NCBI GenBank assembly: GCA_022792885.1
Contig: JAAWBX010000004.1
Coordinates: 36,908 to 100,907 of the forward strand
DNA: 64,000 nt
Direction: 5' to 3'
From: Lachnospiraceae bacterium
GTDB lineage: Bacteria; Bacillota; Clostridia; Lachnospirales; Lachnospiraceae
Shown: piece by piece, positions 18,533 through 27,065 of the stretch
Layout: each line of letters begins with the position of its first letter
How positions within the stretch are numbered: the first letter of the stretch is position 1
The notes under the pieces: model-generated
What the model was told of the DNA's origin: nothing
Database searches by the model: none
The model's input: only the letters and a program-made list of their open reading frames with translations
Translations under genes and position numbers: made by a program

Positions 18533-19594
18533 TTATGGCTTAATCCATTCATGTACGGCATTCACGATCGCACGCATATCGCCATCGGAATAACGTTGGT
18601 CACAAATTAACGACAACTCATTCTCTCTTATGCCAACTTCCGCCCCTATCACCTCCGGCCAGTGGACGGGACAGTAAATCCCCCTATCTATCAGATATTC
18701 TCTAAGGCTGTCACGCTTTTCCGAATCCATGATAATTGGTAGGAACAACGGAACATCCACAGACAAGTCAACCTGCGGAATGTCGACCAGTGTTTCCATA
18801 TCAGACAGCCCTTCAATAAGAATTCTCGCATTACGCCGCCTTTGGTTGACGACATTGTATACATCAATGCTTTTTGCTATGCCTAAAGACATATCATCTA
18901 TTTCAAGCAATCGATCCACATAGATTAAATCATTTTCAAATTTCGCCTGTGCGAGCAAAAAATTTTCCTTTGTCTTTATTTTTCCGGTGAGGTAGTCGTA
19001 CTTCTCATGCATAGCCGCAATTTTTTCTTCTACCACATGGTTACTTTCAATTGTAGGTTTCTCAGACAATACCCCTTTCTTTATCCCGACCAAACCTCCT
19101 GTAGGGATCGGGAACCACTTTCTTAAGCTGGCTACCGCATAATCACTGATATCAGATACAGCATCTTTTCGGAGAAGCGAATGCGTGATATCCTCAATCA
19201 CAACCGAGCCAGCCTCATGCGCTTTCTGAATGAGTTTACGTGCTCCGCTTGTATCCAGTCCAAAATAACTCATAATCAAAACCACAGAATTTTTTCCGCA
19301 TTTAGGCTGCTGGTATGTAAACCTTCTTTTTTCATACCCTACATTATAAAATTCAATTTTTAGTTCTCTGTCTATAAATTCCTGTAACATAGACTCACAG
19401 CAATATGATGGGACATAGACAATGTCTACCCGATGTTTTTTCTGAATATCCCGAATCACAATATCTATGGCGTTCCGCCCTGAGAATGTAAAACATTCAT
19501 CCTCCATTGCAGGAAGCCATTGGATATTTTTCTGTGTCCCCGTTTCTTCACTGCCATCAAGCCAGAAGTAGCTACCTATTTCCGAAAATTTCAT
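18533..19594 (-). CDS. DegT/DnrJ-like PLP enzyme, divergent
   Basis: The 353-residue protein looks like a shortened, divergent DegT/DnrJ/EryC1 aminotransferase: SGRNAIDIVIRDI, YVPSYCCESM, VVIEDITHSLL (the Asp that contacts the PLP ring) and SLRKWFPIPTGGLVGI, where Lys may bind PLP. The late WPEVIGA fits the family end. A role in making an amino sugar is likely. It lies first in the intact downstream part of the operon, after two remnants. GAGG precedes the ATG. Confidence 0.65.
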   Translation of the reverse strand: MKFSEIGSYFWLDGSEETGTQKNIQWLPAMEDECFTFSGRNAIDIVIRDIQKKHRVDIVYVPSYCCESMLQEFIDRELKIEFYNVGYEKRRFTYQQPKCGKNSVVLIMSYFGLDTSGARKLIQKAHEAGSVVIEDITHSLLRKDAVSDISDYAVASLRKWFPIPTGGLVGIKKGVLSEKPTIESNHVVEEKIAAMHEKYDYLTGKIKTKENFLLAQAKFENDLIYVDRLLEIDDMSLGIAKSIDVYNVVNQRRRNARILIEGLSDMETLVDIPQVDLSVDVPLFLPIIMDSEKRDSLREYLIDRGIYCPVHWPEVIGAEVGIRENELSLICDQRYSDGDMRAIVNAVHEWIKP

Positions 19595-19989
19595 ACCAAC
19601 CTCTATTTATGCCATATCTTGCACTATGCTGTTATTCATAACAACGTTATTACATCATTATCTAAATTAGATTTTGACCATCCTCAAAAAATTTCAATGC
19701 TTTGCAAATTTCTGATTCTAATATGTTCTGATTATGTTGTACAGAAGGAAAGGAAGTCCCCTGCGTCAGATTTTCACTGTGTTTTTCCGCATATTCATTA
19801 AATCCTGCCTATTTTCCTCGCAGGAGCCCCTACATATACTCCGTTAGGCTCCAGAGCCTTTGATACAACTTCTTCTTGTGACCAATCCTATAGTCTGTGA
19901 TATCTAACACTGTTCATCTTGCTCATCCTTTAGTTTACTGCTGATTTCATTTTTAAACTTTTCCTTAGTAACTCATTACAGAGCCTTCT
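19595..19989. other. Gap with little coding signal apart from one remnant
   Basis: This 395-base AT-rich stretch between the PLP enzyme and the FemAB-like gene holds a short acyltransferase remnant (19798-19878). I found no other open frame with recognisable content and no clear hairpin terminator. Confidence 0.5.
19798..19878 (-). pseudogene. Hexapeptide-repeat acyltransferase, C-terminal scrap
   Basis: The minus strand reads EEVVSKALEPNGVYVGAPA then RKIGRI and a stop at 19798. This is the classic end of left-handed beta-helix acetyltransferases (a V-V-K-A-pattern, then G-Y-V-G-A-P-A). An in-frame stop lies just upstream and no catalytic part precedes it. It marks a lost sugar O- or N-acetyltransferase in the polysaccharide operon. 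Confidence 0.55.
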
Positions 19990-21033
19990 TTATCCTCTAT
20001 ACAAAGGAAAGAAACCATCATCTCTAATATCACTTCTCATATTTACTAATTCATTATATTTATGTTCTGCATACAGTTTCTTTCCTATATAGAAACAACA
20101 AGATTCGCCTCGATAAAAAGCCTTTTTGAATTTGTATAAACTGTCCTCGCGACATCCCACGCCACCACCCAAGTGAAACGTAGTGTAACCATTCGCACAA
20201 CCCCATAATGCTGCTTGATAAAGAAGCAAATTTGTCGGAGCCAAATTTTGATACTCCCTCAGCGATCCTGACAAATGATAATTGAGCCTGTGATTTACAC
20301 CCAGTATAATAGATGTCGCAATTACTTTATGATTCAGTTCAGCATAAAAAACTTGCGCTTCTGTACTTAAATCATTCAAAAGACTTTGATAGAACTCTGT
20401 ACCAAAATAGTAATATGGCTCTGCGTCATCTTTATCCATTGTCCCATTGTATATATTACGAAACTCTTCATAAATTTGGGGATACCTACCATTATATATT
20501 TCCACTCCTGCTCTTTTTGCTTTTCTAACCATGTTTCTATTCTTACTTTTTAGGTTAGACCAGATTGCTTCCGTAGAACTTATATCCATTGCAATTGTTC
20601 CACCAAGGCTGACAGTATCATAAAACATTGCGCCGTCTTTATAATTTTTAATAACGGGATGATAACGCACAAATTCCGAAATTATATTATGATCTAAACA
20701 CCACTCTTCATAAGCGGAAAATAAATCGGCGTTTTCTTCCCCTTCTATAATCCAGCCTCCATACCCGTAAGGTGTAACAAAATCAAACCATATATTGCTC
20801 TCAACAACTCCGACAAAATGCTTGTCTTTGCTGATATCGCGTTTCATAACCGCATTGATTCCCCGGCAATTCAAATCTTCATAGAAAAACAATACCGGTT
20901 CACCATCACCATGAATTTGAAATGCTTTTACATATCCAGAAAGCCAATATACATCATAATTTTTGAAGGACTTTACTATCTCATCCCATTCTGTACATTG
21001 TTCAATAGAATAAACTCTTAAATTCCCTTTCAT
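19990..21033 (-). CDS. FemAB/GNAT-type peptidoglycan-bridge-like transferase
   Basis: The protein (about 347 residues) belongs to the FemAB-like GNAT group: paired GNAT folds with NRNMVRKAKRAGVEIYNG in the middle and the late HLSGSLREYQNLAPTNLLLY and HLGGGVGCREDSLYKFK blocks. Members move amino acids or acyl groups onto wall or glycan precursors. I chose the ATG at 21033, ten bases after AGGAGG; the TTG three codons earlier is too close to that site. A broken second copy lies just upstream. Confidence 0.78.
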   Translation of the reverse strand: MKGNLRVYSIEQCTEWDEIVKSFKNYDVYWLSGYVKAFQIHGDGEPVLFFYEDLNCRGINAVMKRDISKDKHFVGVVESNIWFDFVTPYGYGGWIIEGEENADLFSAYEEWCLDHNIISEFVRYHPVIKNYKDGAMFYDTVSLGGTIAMDISSTEAIWSNLKSKNRNMVRKAKRAGVEIYNGRYPQIYEEFRNIYNGTMDKDDAEPYYYFGTEFYQSLLNDLSTEAQVFYAELNHKVIATSIILGVNHRLNYHLSGSLREYQNLAPTNLLLYQAALWGCANGYTTFHLGGGVGCREDSLYKFKKAFYRGESCCFYIGKKLYAEHKYNELVNMRSDIRDDGFFPLYRG

Positions 21034-21152
21034 GTTATGCAATCCTCCTAATAGTTAAGGATTGCCATTCATGTTTTATATCCATATCTCCATGGCTCCT
21101 TATTTCCAAAAGTTTCTGATAGGCCCCCTCATCAAAAATTTTCCTTTCTATT

Positions 21153-22005
21153 TAAAAATCTTTTATCTCATGGGAAGCCAAATTCATTTTGTATTGGAAT
21201 ATGCTGTCATCTGAGCCGTATCAGCCGCCAAGAACGAAGTCCTTCAAGCCTTTTTCTTTCGCCCATTTGATGATCTCATATTTAAGGGAAGCATTGACTC
21301 TTGTGTAAAAATACTCTGAATCTGTCCCACCGAGGTAGGAATAACAGTTACTTGCCCCATCCAAGACAAGCTCCGTGGAAATGATTTTCTCCCCGAACTT
21401 CCCATGGAACATGACCACATTGTCCACTGATCAACTCTTCAAAGAATTGTTTCTTAAAGTAGAACTGTACCTATGCATCACTACGCTCTATCGTCCCGTA
21501 ATAGATACGGAGAGAATCGTCCATGTACGCACCAGCCTCATCAACGATAATCTCCAATCTGCATATATTCGCTCTTTCGACGTTCTTCCGGACCTTCTTT
21601 TTAAAATCCATCTGGATTTTGTCAATGGGATTTTCCAGATTCCTCACAACATTATGTGTCCGGCTTTCACTCTCTCCACTGTAATGCTGATAATATTCAC
21701 AGAATAATTCAAACCGGATAAACTCACAAATATATTTGTTGTCCGCACAGTACCTACTGTAAGCCGCATTAAGAGAATTCTAATCACTAATTTCTCCAAG
21801 GATACATCCCTTTTGAACACAACATCGACCGCACGGTCTTCTCCGTTCTCGTAATACAAGAGAACCGGCACGCTATTGTTTTCATCTTCGCGCATAAATG
21901 CATCGATATATTATTTATATAGAAAATATTATAGCCTTTGATTGATTCTACGGTTTAGTTCCGGTGTTCCTTCTCTAAAACCAAAATCTCCATTATACAA
22001 TTCAT
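21153..22005 (-). pseudogene. FemAB/GNAT-type transferase, broken paralogue
   Basis: The stretch upstream of the intact gene aligns with it piece by piece in three frames: VESIKGYNIFYINN, VPVLLYYENGED and VVFKRDVS, then YICEFIRFE, KKVRKNVERANI, YYGTIERSDA followed by TAG, and NCYSYLGGTDSEYF with FVLGG, a stop, and YGSDDSIFQYK. At least three stops and two frameshifts are needed. The order of blocks matches the intact protein, so this was a full tandem paralogue that has decayed. Confidence 0.75.
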
Positions 22006-22036
22006 GCCAACCTCTCCATCCAAATCATGAGCGCAA

Positions 22037-23347
22037 TCACTCAAAACACCTTTTCACAATCTCAATCACTCTATCCTGCTGTTCCGCCGTCATCTTATTG
22101 TCACTCGGCAAGCACATCCCTCTCTCGAAGATATCTGCTCCGACATCCGTACATCCACCTTTAATATACGCATTTGTCCGCACTCTTCCGTTCCCATCCT
22201 GCGCCACAAACCCGTTCATCCGATACAGCGGCTGCATATGCATCGGTTTCCAGATTGGCCGCCCTTCTGCATTGAAGGCAGCCAAAGCATCCAAAATTTC
22301 CTGTGGACAGGTTTTTCCGGATTCACTTTTATACAGGTAATCTTTCTCTCCCCTGACTTGACGGCACATGGCATCTTCATTGACCAACAGGCAACTCAAC
22401 CAGTAGTTCGGCACACTCTTCTCCTCGAACGGGTTCATCTTTACAGGCAGATCCTTTAGTCCCTCCTTATACCGCTTATAAATTTCCTTTTTCTGTGCAA
22501 TATGCTCGTCTATATGAAGCATATTGCCTCTCGCTATCCCCGCAATCATGTTACTCATACGGTAGTTATAACCCAACTCCTCATGCTGGTACCAGGGCGC
22601 CGCTTCCCGGCTCTGTGTAGACCACTTACGAACCTTCTCTGCATCAGCCTTACTATTTGTAACAAACACTCCGCCCGAACTGCCGGTAACAATCTTATTA
22701 CCGTTATAACTTATAGCCGCAAAATCTCCGAAACTACCGCACATGCCGGAGACAACTTGTCCCTCGTACCTTGCTCCCATAGCCTCGGCCGCATCCTCAA
22801 CGATCAGGGCGCCGTGTTCCCGGCAGATCTCCGCAATCTCATCCATCTTGGCCGGGACACCATAAAGATGTGCCAAAACCACCAGCTTTACATCCGGATA
22901 TATCTCAAAAGCCTTCCTCAACGCCGCCGGATCCAGGTTCCAGGTATCGGTTTCCGTATCAATAAAGACAGGCTCTCCCCCTTCATAGACGATAGGGTTT
23001 ACGGACGCGTCAAATGTCATATCCGAACAAAAAACCCGCTGTCCGTTCAAACTGCCGCCGGGCTTTTTCCCTGGATTGATTCGTTCGGCAGCCAGCTTTA
23101 CACACATATGTAAAGCCGCCGTTCCGCAAGACAATGCCACTGCATATTTCATCTCAAGATATTCAGCAGCCATTTTTTCAAGTTCATTGATATTTTCACC
23201 AACCGTACTCACCCAGTTGCTTTCCATTGCTTCCCTAACATATCGAAGCTCGTCGCCATGCATCGTGGGGGAGGATAACCATACTTTATCCTTAAACGGC
23301 TCAATTCCTGCGAACCGCGGATCCGTTACAAAATTGTTCATCGTCAT
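22037..23347 (-). CDS. DegT/DnrJ/EryC1 sugar aminotransferase
   Basis: The 436-residue protein is a full-length PLP-dependent sugar aminotransferase: WLSSPTMHGDELRYV, SCGTAALHMCVKLA, HLYGVPAKMDEI, IVEDAAEAMGARYEG, and the PLP lysine in SYNGNKIVTGSSGG (about residue 230). It would turn a 4-keto sugar nucleotide into an amino sugar, as in bacillosamine-type synthesis. The matching dehydratase is not in the window. It starts 33 bases after the helicase gene on the same strand and heads the glycan operon. Confidence 0.88.
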   Translation of the reverse strand: MTMNNFVTDPRFAGIEPFKDKVWLSSPTMHGDELRYVREAMESNWVSTVGENINELEKMAAEYLEMKYAVALSCGTAALHMCVKLAAERINPGKKPGGSLNGQRVFCSDMTFDASVNPIVYEGGEPVFIDTETDTWNLDPAALRKAFEIYPDVKLVVLAHLYGVPAKMDEIAEICREHGALIVEDAAEAMGARYEGQVVSGMCGSFGDFAAISYNGNKIVTGSSGGVFVTNSKADAEKVRKWSTQSREAAPWYQHEELGYNYRMSNMIAGIARGNMLHIDEHIAQKKEIYKRYKEGLKDLPVKMNPFEEKSVPNYWLSCLLVNEDAMCRQVRGEKDYLYKSESGKTCPQEILDALAAFNAEGRPIWKPMHMQPLYRMNGFVAQDGNGRVRTNAYIKGGCTDVGADIFERGMCLPSDNKMTAEQQDRVIEIVKRCFE

Positions 23348-23380
23348 TTACATCCTTATCATTTATACCGAACAGCGGCT

Positions 23381-25714
23381 TTAAGAGCCTTTGCGCGCGG
23401 AAGGCATGATCTCTCCCGGAAAATAAAAGCCTTCCTCCAACCTCAATATCTTCTCCGCCTGTTCCCCGGAAAGCTTCCCTTCCTTCAGATATTCCCTCTG
23501 CTTCGCCAGCCATTTTCCGATCCACACACCTTCCGCAACCACATTCTGAGGAATATCAAACGTCTTGTGATCCCGGTAATAGCGAAGAAGCACCTCGTAG
23601 CGAACCAGCCACGGATCCGGTAATTCCCACAACATTCCGATCGCATCCAAACGTTTTTTCCGATCCGCCTCCAGACGCCCGCTCCGATAACGTTTTCTCT
23701 GATTCTGAAGCCACGACTTCAACACCAGGCCGCCGGGCGCACGGTAATCTCCCGATACGTTCAAATCCCCGTGCGCGATCCTGTACGCGACCGCCGCCGC
23801 ATAACCCTTTTCCCATTTACTGTCCACGCTCTTGTCCCAGATCATCCCGATCGCATCCAGACGGGCGATCTGCTCTTCGTCCGGCGGCGTTCCGTGCTTC
23901 AGCCGTCCCGCCCGAAGGCTTCTTTGACGGGCGATCCATGCTCCCAGGCGGATACCCTCTTTTGTGACATACCCGCTCGGGACTTTCAAATCTCCGTTTT
24001 CCTGATAGTAGCGATACGCCGCGGAAAAACTCCGCTCCCAGAAATGATCCAGCTTATCCCAGATCATCCCGATCTCTTCCAGCTTCTTTTTCCGTTCCTC
24101 CGTCAAATATTTCGCATGAACCCCCGCCTTCTCCCATGTCCGCAGAGTGCACAGCCAGAGCCCCAGGGACACTCCGCTCTCCGACACATAGCGGCTGGGA
24201 ACATCCAGATCTCCGTTTTCCTGATAGTAAACCTGCGCCGCGGCAAAATTCCTCTCCCACCCGATATCGGAGCAAAGCTCCCAGCGCATTCCGATCGCAT
24301 CCAGCTTCGCAATCTGTTCTTCCGTCAGCCTGCCCTCCTGAATCCCTTTGCGGACGTTTCTCTGATTATAAATCCAACGGCCCAAAGCATATCCGTCCGC
24401 CGTGAGGTAGCGCGCCGGAACTTCCAGATTCCCGTTTTCCTTATAATAATGGAAAGCCTGCTCGTACATGACTTCCCACGGAGCGCTCAGGACTTCATTC
24501 AGCCGATCGAACAGCATCAGGCAATCCTTTACCTCGTCCACAATGCGGAAATGTTCCCGGACGATTTCATGATCCAGCCCGAGCGCGCGGTAATACATAA
24601 CGGCCGTCTGCATCTCCTCTTCCACCGCTCCAATACTGTATAGATTCTCAATGTTCAAAACGACATCAAAAATCACGGCGCAATTCTTCTTATTCGCGGA
24701 CAGCGCGCGTCCGATCTGCTGTTTGTAAATAATCGGAGAAACCGTTGGGCGCAGCAGAATAACCCCGCTGATATCATCCAAATGGATCCCCTCATTAAGC
24801 ATATCGATGCAGTAAAGCAGTTTTAAATGTTCGCTGTCATCCCGCTTGAACGCGGCAAACGCCGCCGATGTCGTCGGATCTTCCGAATAAACGAAATAAA
24901 TATGCGGCTGCTCGTCCACCCGGCCAAACCATTCGGCCGCCTTCGCGGCCATCTCCCGCAAATGTTCCCGATTGGCGCAGAAAACCAGATATTTCCCATG
25001 TCTGTCTTCCATATGCCGGGCAAAAATCTCATCCAGCCCGTCCGCCTTCTCAAGGGCTCTGCGCAAAGCCTCCAGATATTTCCAGGCGGCATCACGGACC
25101 GCCGGATTCTTCACCCTGCGCATACGATATTCGTAATTTTCCAGGTCTTTCTGATAAGAAAAGTGGGAAAGCACATACTTCGGAGGGTTCAAAATTCCCC
25201 GGACAACCGCTTCTCCCAACGTGATTTCAGAAGCAATGCAGCCGCTGAACAATTCATCCGCCATATTCCTTTGACCGTCCAGATAACGCACGGCCGTCGC
25301 CGAAAGGCCGAGAACCCGACTTTCCGGATAAGCTTCCAGAAGCCGCTGTACGCCCGCCCCCCACTGACTCGCTCCGCAGCGGTGAAACTCATCCAGAACG
25401 ATTACGTCCGGCAACAATTCCTCCACTTCCTCCCGACTCAGGTTCATAAGACGGGCATACGTTACAAACCGAATATTATCCGGCTCGTAACCGCCTGCCG
25501 CTTTTCTCAGATTCTCCAATTGAGTTCGAAAGATATATTCGGACGGCGACAGCCAAAGCACCGTTCTCTCAGGAAAATCTTCACATAATTTAAAGGCGAT
25601 AAAGGATTTCCCGGTCCCTGTAGGATGGATTACGGCCGCACGCCCGGCCTTCTCCAGCAGATCCCGCACCGAATTATAGGCTTCTTCATTGTGTGAAAAT
25701 AATTCGACTGCCAT
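23381..25714 (-). CDS. SF2 helicase with five helicase-associated (HA) repeats
   Basis: The start at 25714 has AAGGAGG nine bases upstream and gives about 777 residues. The motor has motif I HPTGTGKSF (about residue 28), a DEFH box (VIVLDEFHRCG), GLSATA, and QQIGRALS. After the motor come five repeats of roughly 65-70 residues (about 430-775), each with a W, a YY/H-G-L-VP core, an L-W-QR segment and an ending like LDAIGM-W. This HA domain often follows restriction-type helicases of actinobacteria and Firmicutes and is thought to bind nucleic acid. No nuclease or methylase lies beside it. It sits between the glycan operon and the Ter island. Confidence 0.85.
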   Translation of the reverse strand: MAVELFSHNEEAYNSVRDLLEKAGRAAVIHPTGTGKSFIAFKLCEDFPERTVLWLSPSEYIFRTQLENLRKAAGGYEPDNIRFVTYARLMNLSREEVEELLPDVIVLDEFHRCGASQWGAGVQRLLEAYPESRVLGLSATAVRYLDGQRNMADELFSGCIASEITLGEAVVRGILNPPKYVLSHFSYQKDLENYEYRMRRVKNPAVRDAAWKYLEALRRALEKADGLDEIFARHMEDRHGKYLVFCANREHLREMAAKAAEWFGRVDEQPHIYFVYSEDPTTSAAFAAFKRDDSEHLKLLYCIDMLNEGIHLDDISGVILLRPTVSPIIYKQQIGRALSANKKNCAVIFDVVLNIENLYSIGAVEEEMQTAVMYYRALGLDHEIVREHFRIVDEVKDCLMLFDRLNEVLSAPWEVMYEQAFHYYKENGNLEVPARYLTADGYALGRWIYNQRNVRKGIQEGRLTEEQIAKLDAIGMRWELCSDIGWERNFAAAQVYYQENGDLDVPSRYVSESGVSLGLWLCTLRTWEKAGVHAKYLTEERKKKLEEIGMIWDKLDHFWERSFSAAYRYYQENGDLKVPSGYVTKEGIRLGAWIARQRSLRAGRLKHGTPPDEEQIARLDAIGMIWDKSVDSKWEKGYAAAVAYRIAHGDLNVSGDYRAPGGLVLKSWLQNQRKRYRSGRLEADRKKRLDAIGMLWELPDPWLVRYEVLLRYYRDHKTFDIPQNVVAEGVWIGKWLAKQREYLKEGKLSGEQAEKILRLEEGFYFPGEIMPSARKGS

Positions 25715-25793
25715 CCCTGTCCGCCTCCTTCCTGCAGTTTTACGCCCGACAGGACAACGCCTCGCTTCGGCTCCTCGAGAACTCCGCCCAGGG

Positions 25794-26231
25794 GTAATGA
25801 AGGATCGCACTTCATGACAAAAAAAAGCATGACAAAAAAGGCCGGAAAGTTCCTGCTTTTCAGGAACTTTCCGGCCTTTTTGACTATTTCTCGTACGGCT
25901 TAAATTTTTGAAAATATTTTTACGAAACTAAAAGTCTCTTTATAAATTCAGAGATTCGACATAAAATGTCTGACGATTTTTTGACGACAAACCTTATTAA
26001 AACGAATTTTTGGTCGCTTATTTTCGGAGGGGAAATCCGACTCTCTGTCGGATTTCATGGGAAAATTCAACATTTTTTCTACTTTTTTTTGACGATAATT
26101 ACCGGACTGAGTATTGATAAGAAGATTTAAGAATGATATAATACCCGATAAGGATCAAAAAATAGAACAATCGGTTTTTCTGTTCCGTTTGTTCCATTTT
26201 TTTGTTGTCATGAAGTGCGATCCTTCATTAC
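25794..26231. repeat. 438-bp element bounded by 27-bp inverted repeats
   Basis: The left end (25794-25820) and right end (26205-26231) are exact inverted copies over 27 bases, and the match continues through the next A-rich bases with one mismatch. Each end contains its own dyad, ATGAAGGATCGCACTTCAT (ATGAAG, seven bases, CTTCAT). The interior is AT-rich, has no open frame of note and includes a strong hairpin. It could be a MITE-like non-autonomous element, or two copies of an operator around a regulatory region. I see no clear target duplication. Confidence 0.6.
25835..25881. terminator. Perfect 21-bp hairpin, probably bidirectional terminator
   Basis: The arms 25835-25855 and 25861-25881 are perfectly complementary over 21 bases with a five-base loop (CTTTT). 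A-tract on one side and T-tract on the other mean either strand gives a GC-rich stem (GGCCGGAAAG) followed by U residues. It would separate the Ter island transcript from the helicase gene. It lies inside the inverted-repeat element. Confidence 0.75.
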
Positions 26232-26267
26232 TTATATTCATCCACGTCTTCGCCTTCCGAATATTTT

Positions 26268-27065
26268 TTACCCCTCTACCCAGTCCCAGATCCGATCCGA
26301 TAAAAAAGCGTCGGCCGGCGTCTCGACAAGCCGCCCGTCCGCCTTTGTCTCTCCCGGCCTCATCAGACCCGCCAACGTTACGGCCACGTCCGCCGCGGCC
26401 AGCAAAGACCGGTCGAATACGCTGTCGCCGGCGGCAACGATCCGGTCGGCTCCGTACTTTCCGCAAAACCGCTTCAAAGCCGCGCCCTTCTCAAAAACCC
26501 CCGGAAGCGCGTACACTTTGTTTCCGTGACAGGCCAGAATCCATCTTTGCGCCGCAACGGTTCCCGCCGCCTTGCCGCCCGCCTTCCCCTCATGCTCCGC
26601 TTTCTCCACGATCGCCCGCATCCCGGCCAGCGTCGCCTGCGGATCCTCACTCTTCGTAAACAGAAACAACCCTTCGATATCCCGCACTTCCAGACAACGA
26701 TTCTCATCCGTCTGAAGAAACCGGTGCAGCCGCTCCTTCTCCTCAAAAAACGGTGCGGCAAGCGCCAGGCTCTCCCGATACCAGACTTCGTTCACTGCAC
26801 CCCGCTCCAAAAGAACGCCCCCGTTGCACACGAGGGCAAATTCCGGCTCTTTTGGAAAACGGACGCGCAGATACTGCTCCCTCGTCCTTGTCGTAACCGG
26901 CACGAAACGCACGGTTTCCGGCAGAGAACACAACGCACGGTAAGAAAAACCGGTCATAAAGGAAGCCTCCCGCCCCTGATACCACTCCACACAGACCCTA
27001 TCGGATCCGATCGCGTGCCTGGCAGAGTAGATCAGGGTATTATCCAAATCCGAGCAAAGCCACAT
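26268..27065 (-). CDS. HAD-family hydrolase of the Ter cluster
   Basis: The 265-residue protein has the HAD nucleophile motif near its start (LCSDLDNTLIY), a TTRTREQY motif II, and a late AAGDSVFDRSLL acidic motif, with a cap domain between. HAD phosphatases are regular members of Ter biosynthetic modules, where they are thought to remove phosphate from a nucleoside-like product. Its ATG overlaps the stop of the P-type ATPase (TAATG), so translation is coupled. It is the last gene of the minus-strand Ter arm. Confidence 0.8.
   Translation of the reverse strand: MWLCSDLDNTLIYSARHAIGSDRVCVEWYQGREASFMTGFSYRALCSLPETVRFVPVTTRTREQYLRVRFPKEPEFALVCNGGVLLERGAVNEVWYRESLALAAPFFEEKERLHRFLQTDENRCLEVRDIEGLFLFTKSEDPQATLAGMRAIVEKAEHEGKAGGKAAGTVAAQRWILACHGNKVYALPGVFEKGAALKRFCGKYGADRIVAAGDSVFDRSLLAAADVAVTLAGLMRPGETKADGRLVETPADAFLSDRIWDWVEG

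Noticed and set aside
23771..24643. Long plus-strand open frames opposite the helicase
   Set aside because: They are antisense to a clear helicase, rich in Arg/Pro, have no ribosome site and no recognisable domain. The same holds for long antisense frames over thrS, YceG, AIPR and nifJ.
25794..26231. CRISPR array or insertion sequence
   Set aside because: Only two inverted copies of the end sequence exist and there are no spaced direct repeats; the interior has no transposase frame.
26114..26659. 181-residue plus-strand frame across the right inverted repeat
   Set aside because: It runs antisense into the HAD gene, is Pro/Arg-rich and has no ribosome site.
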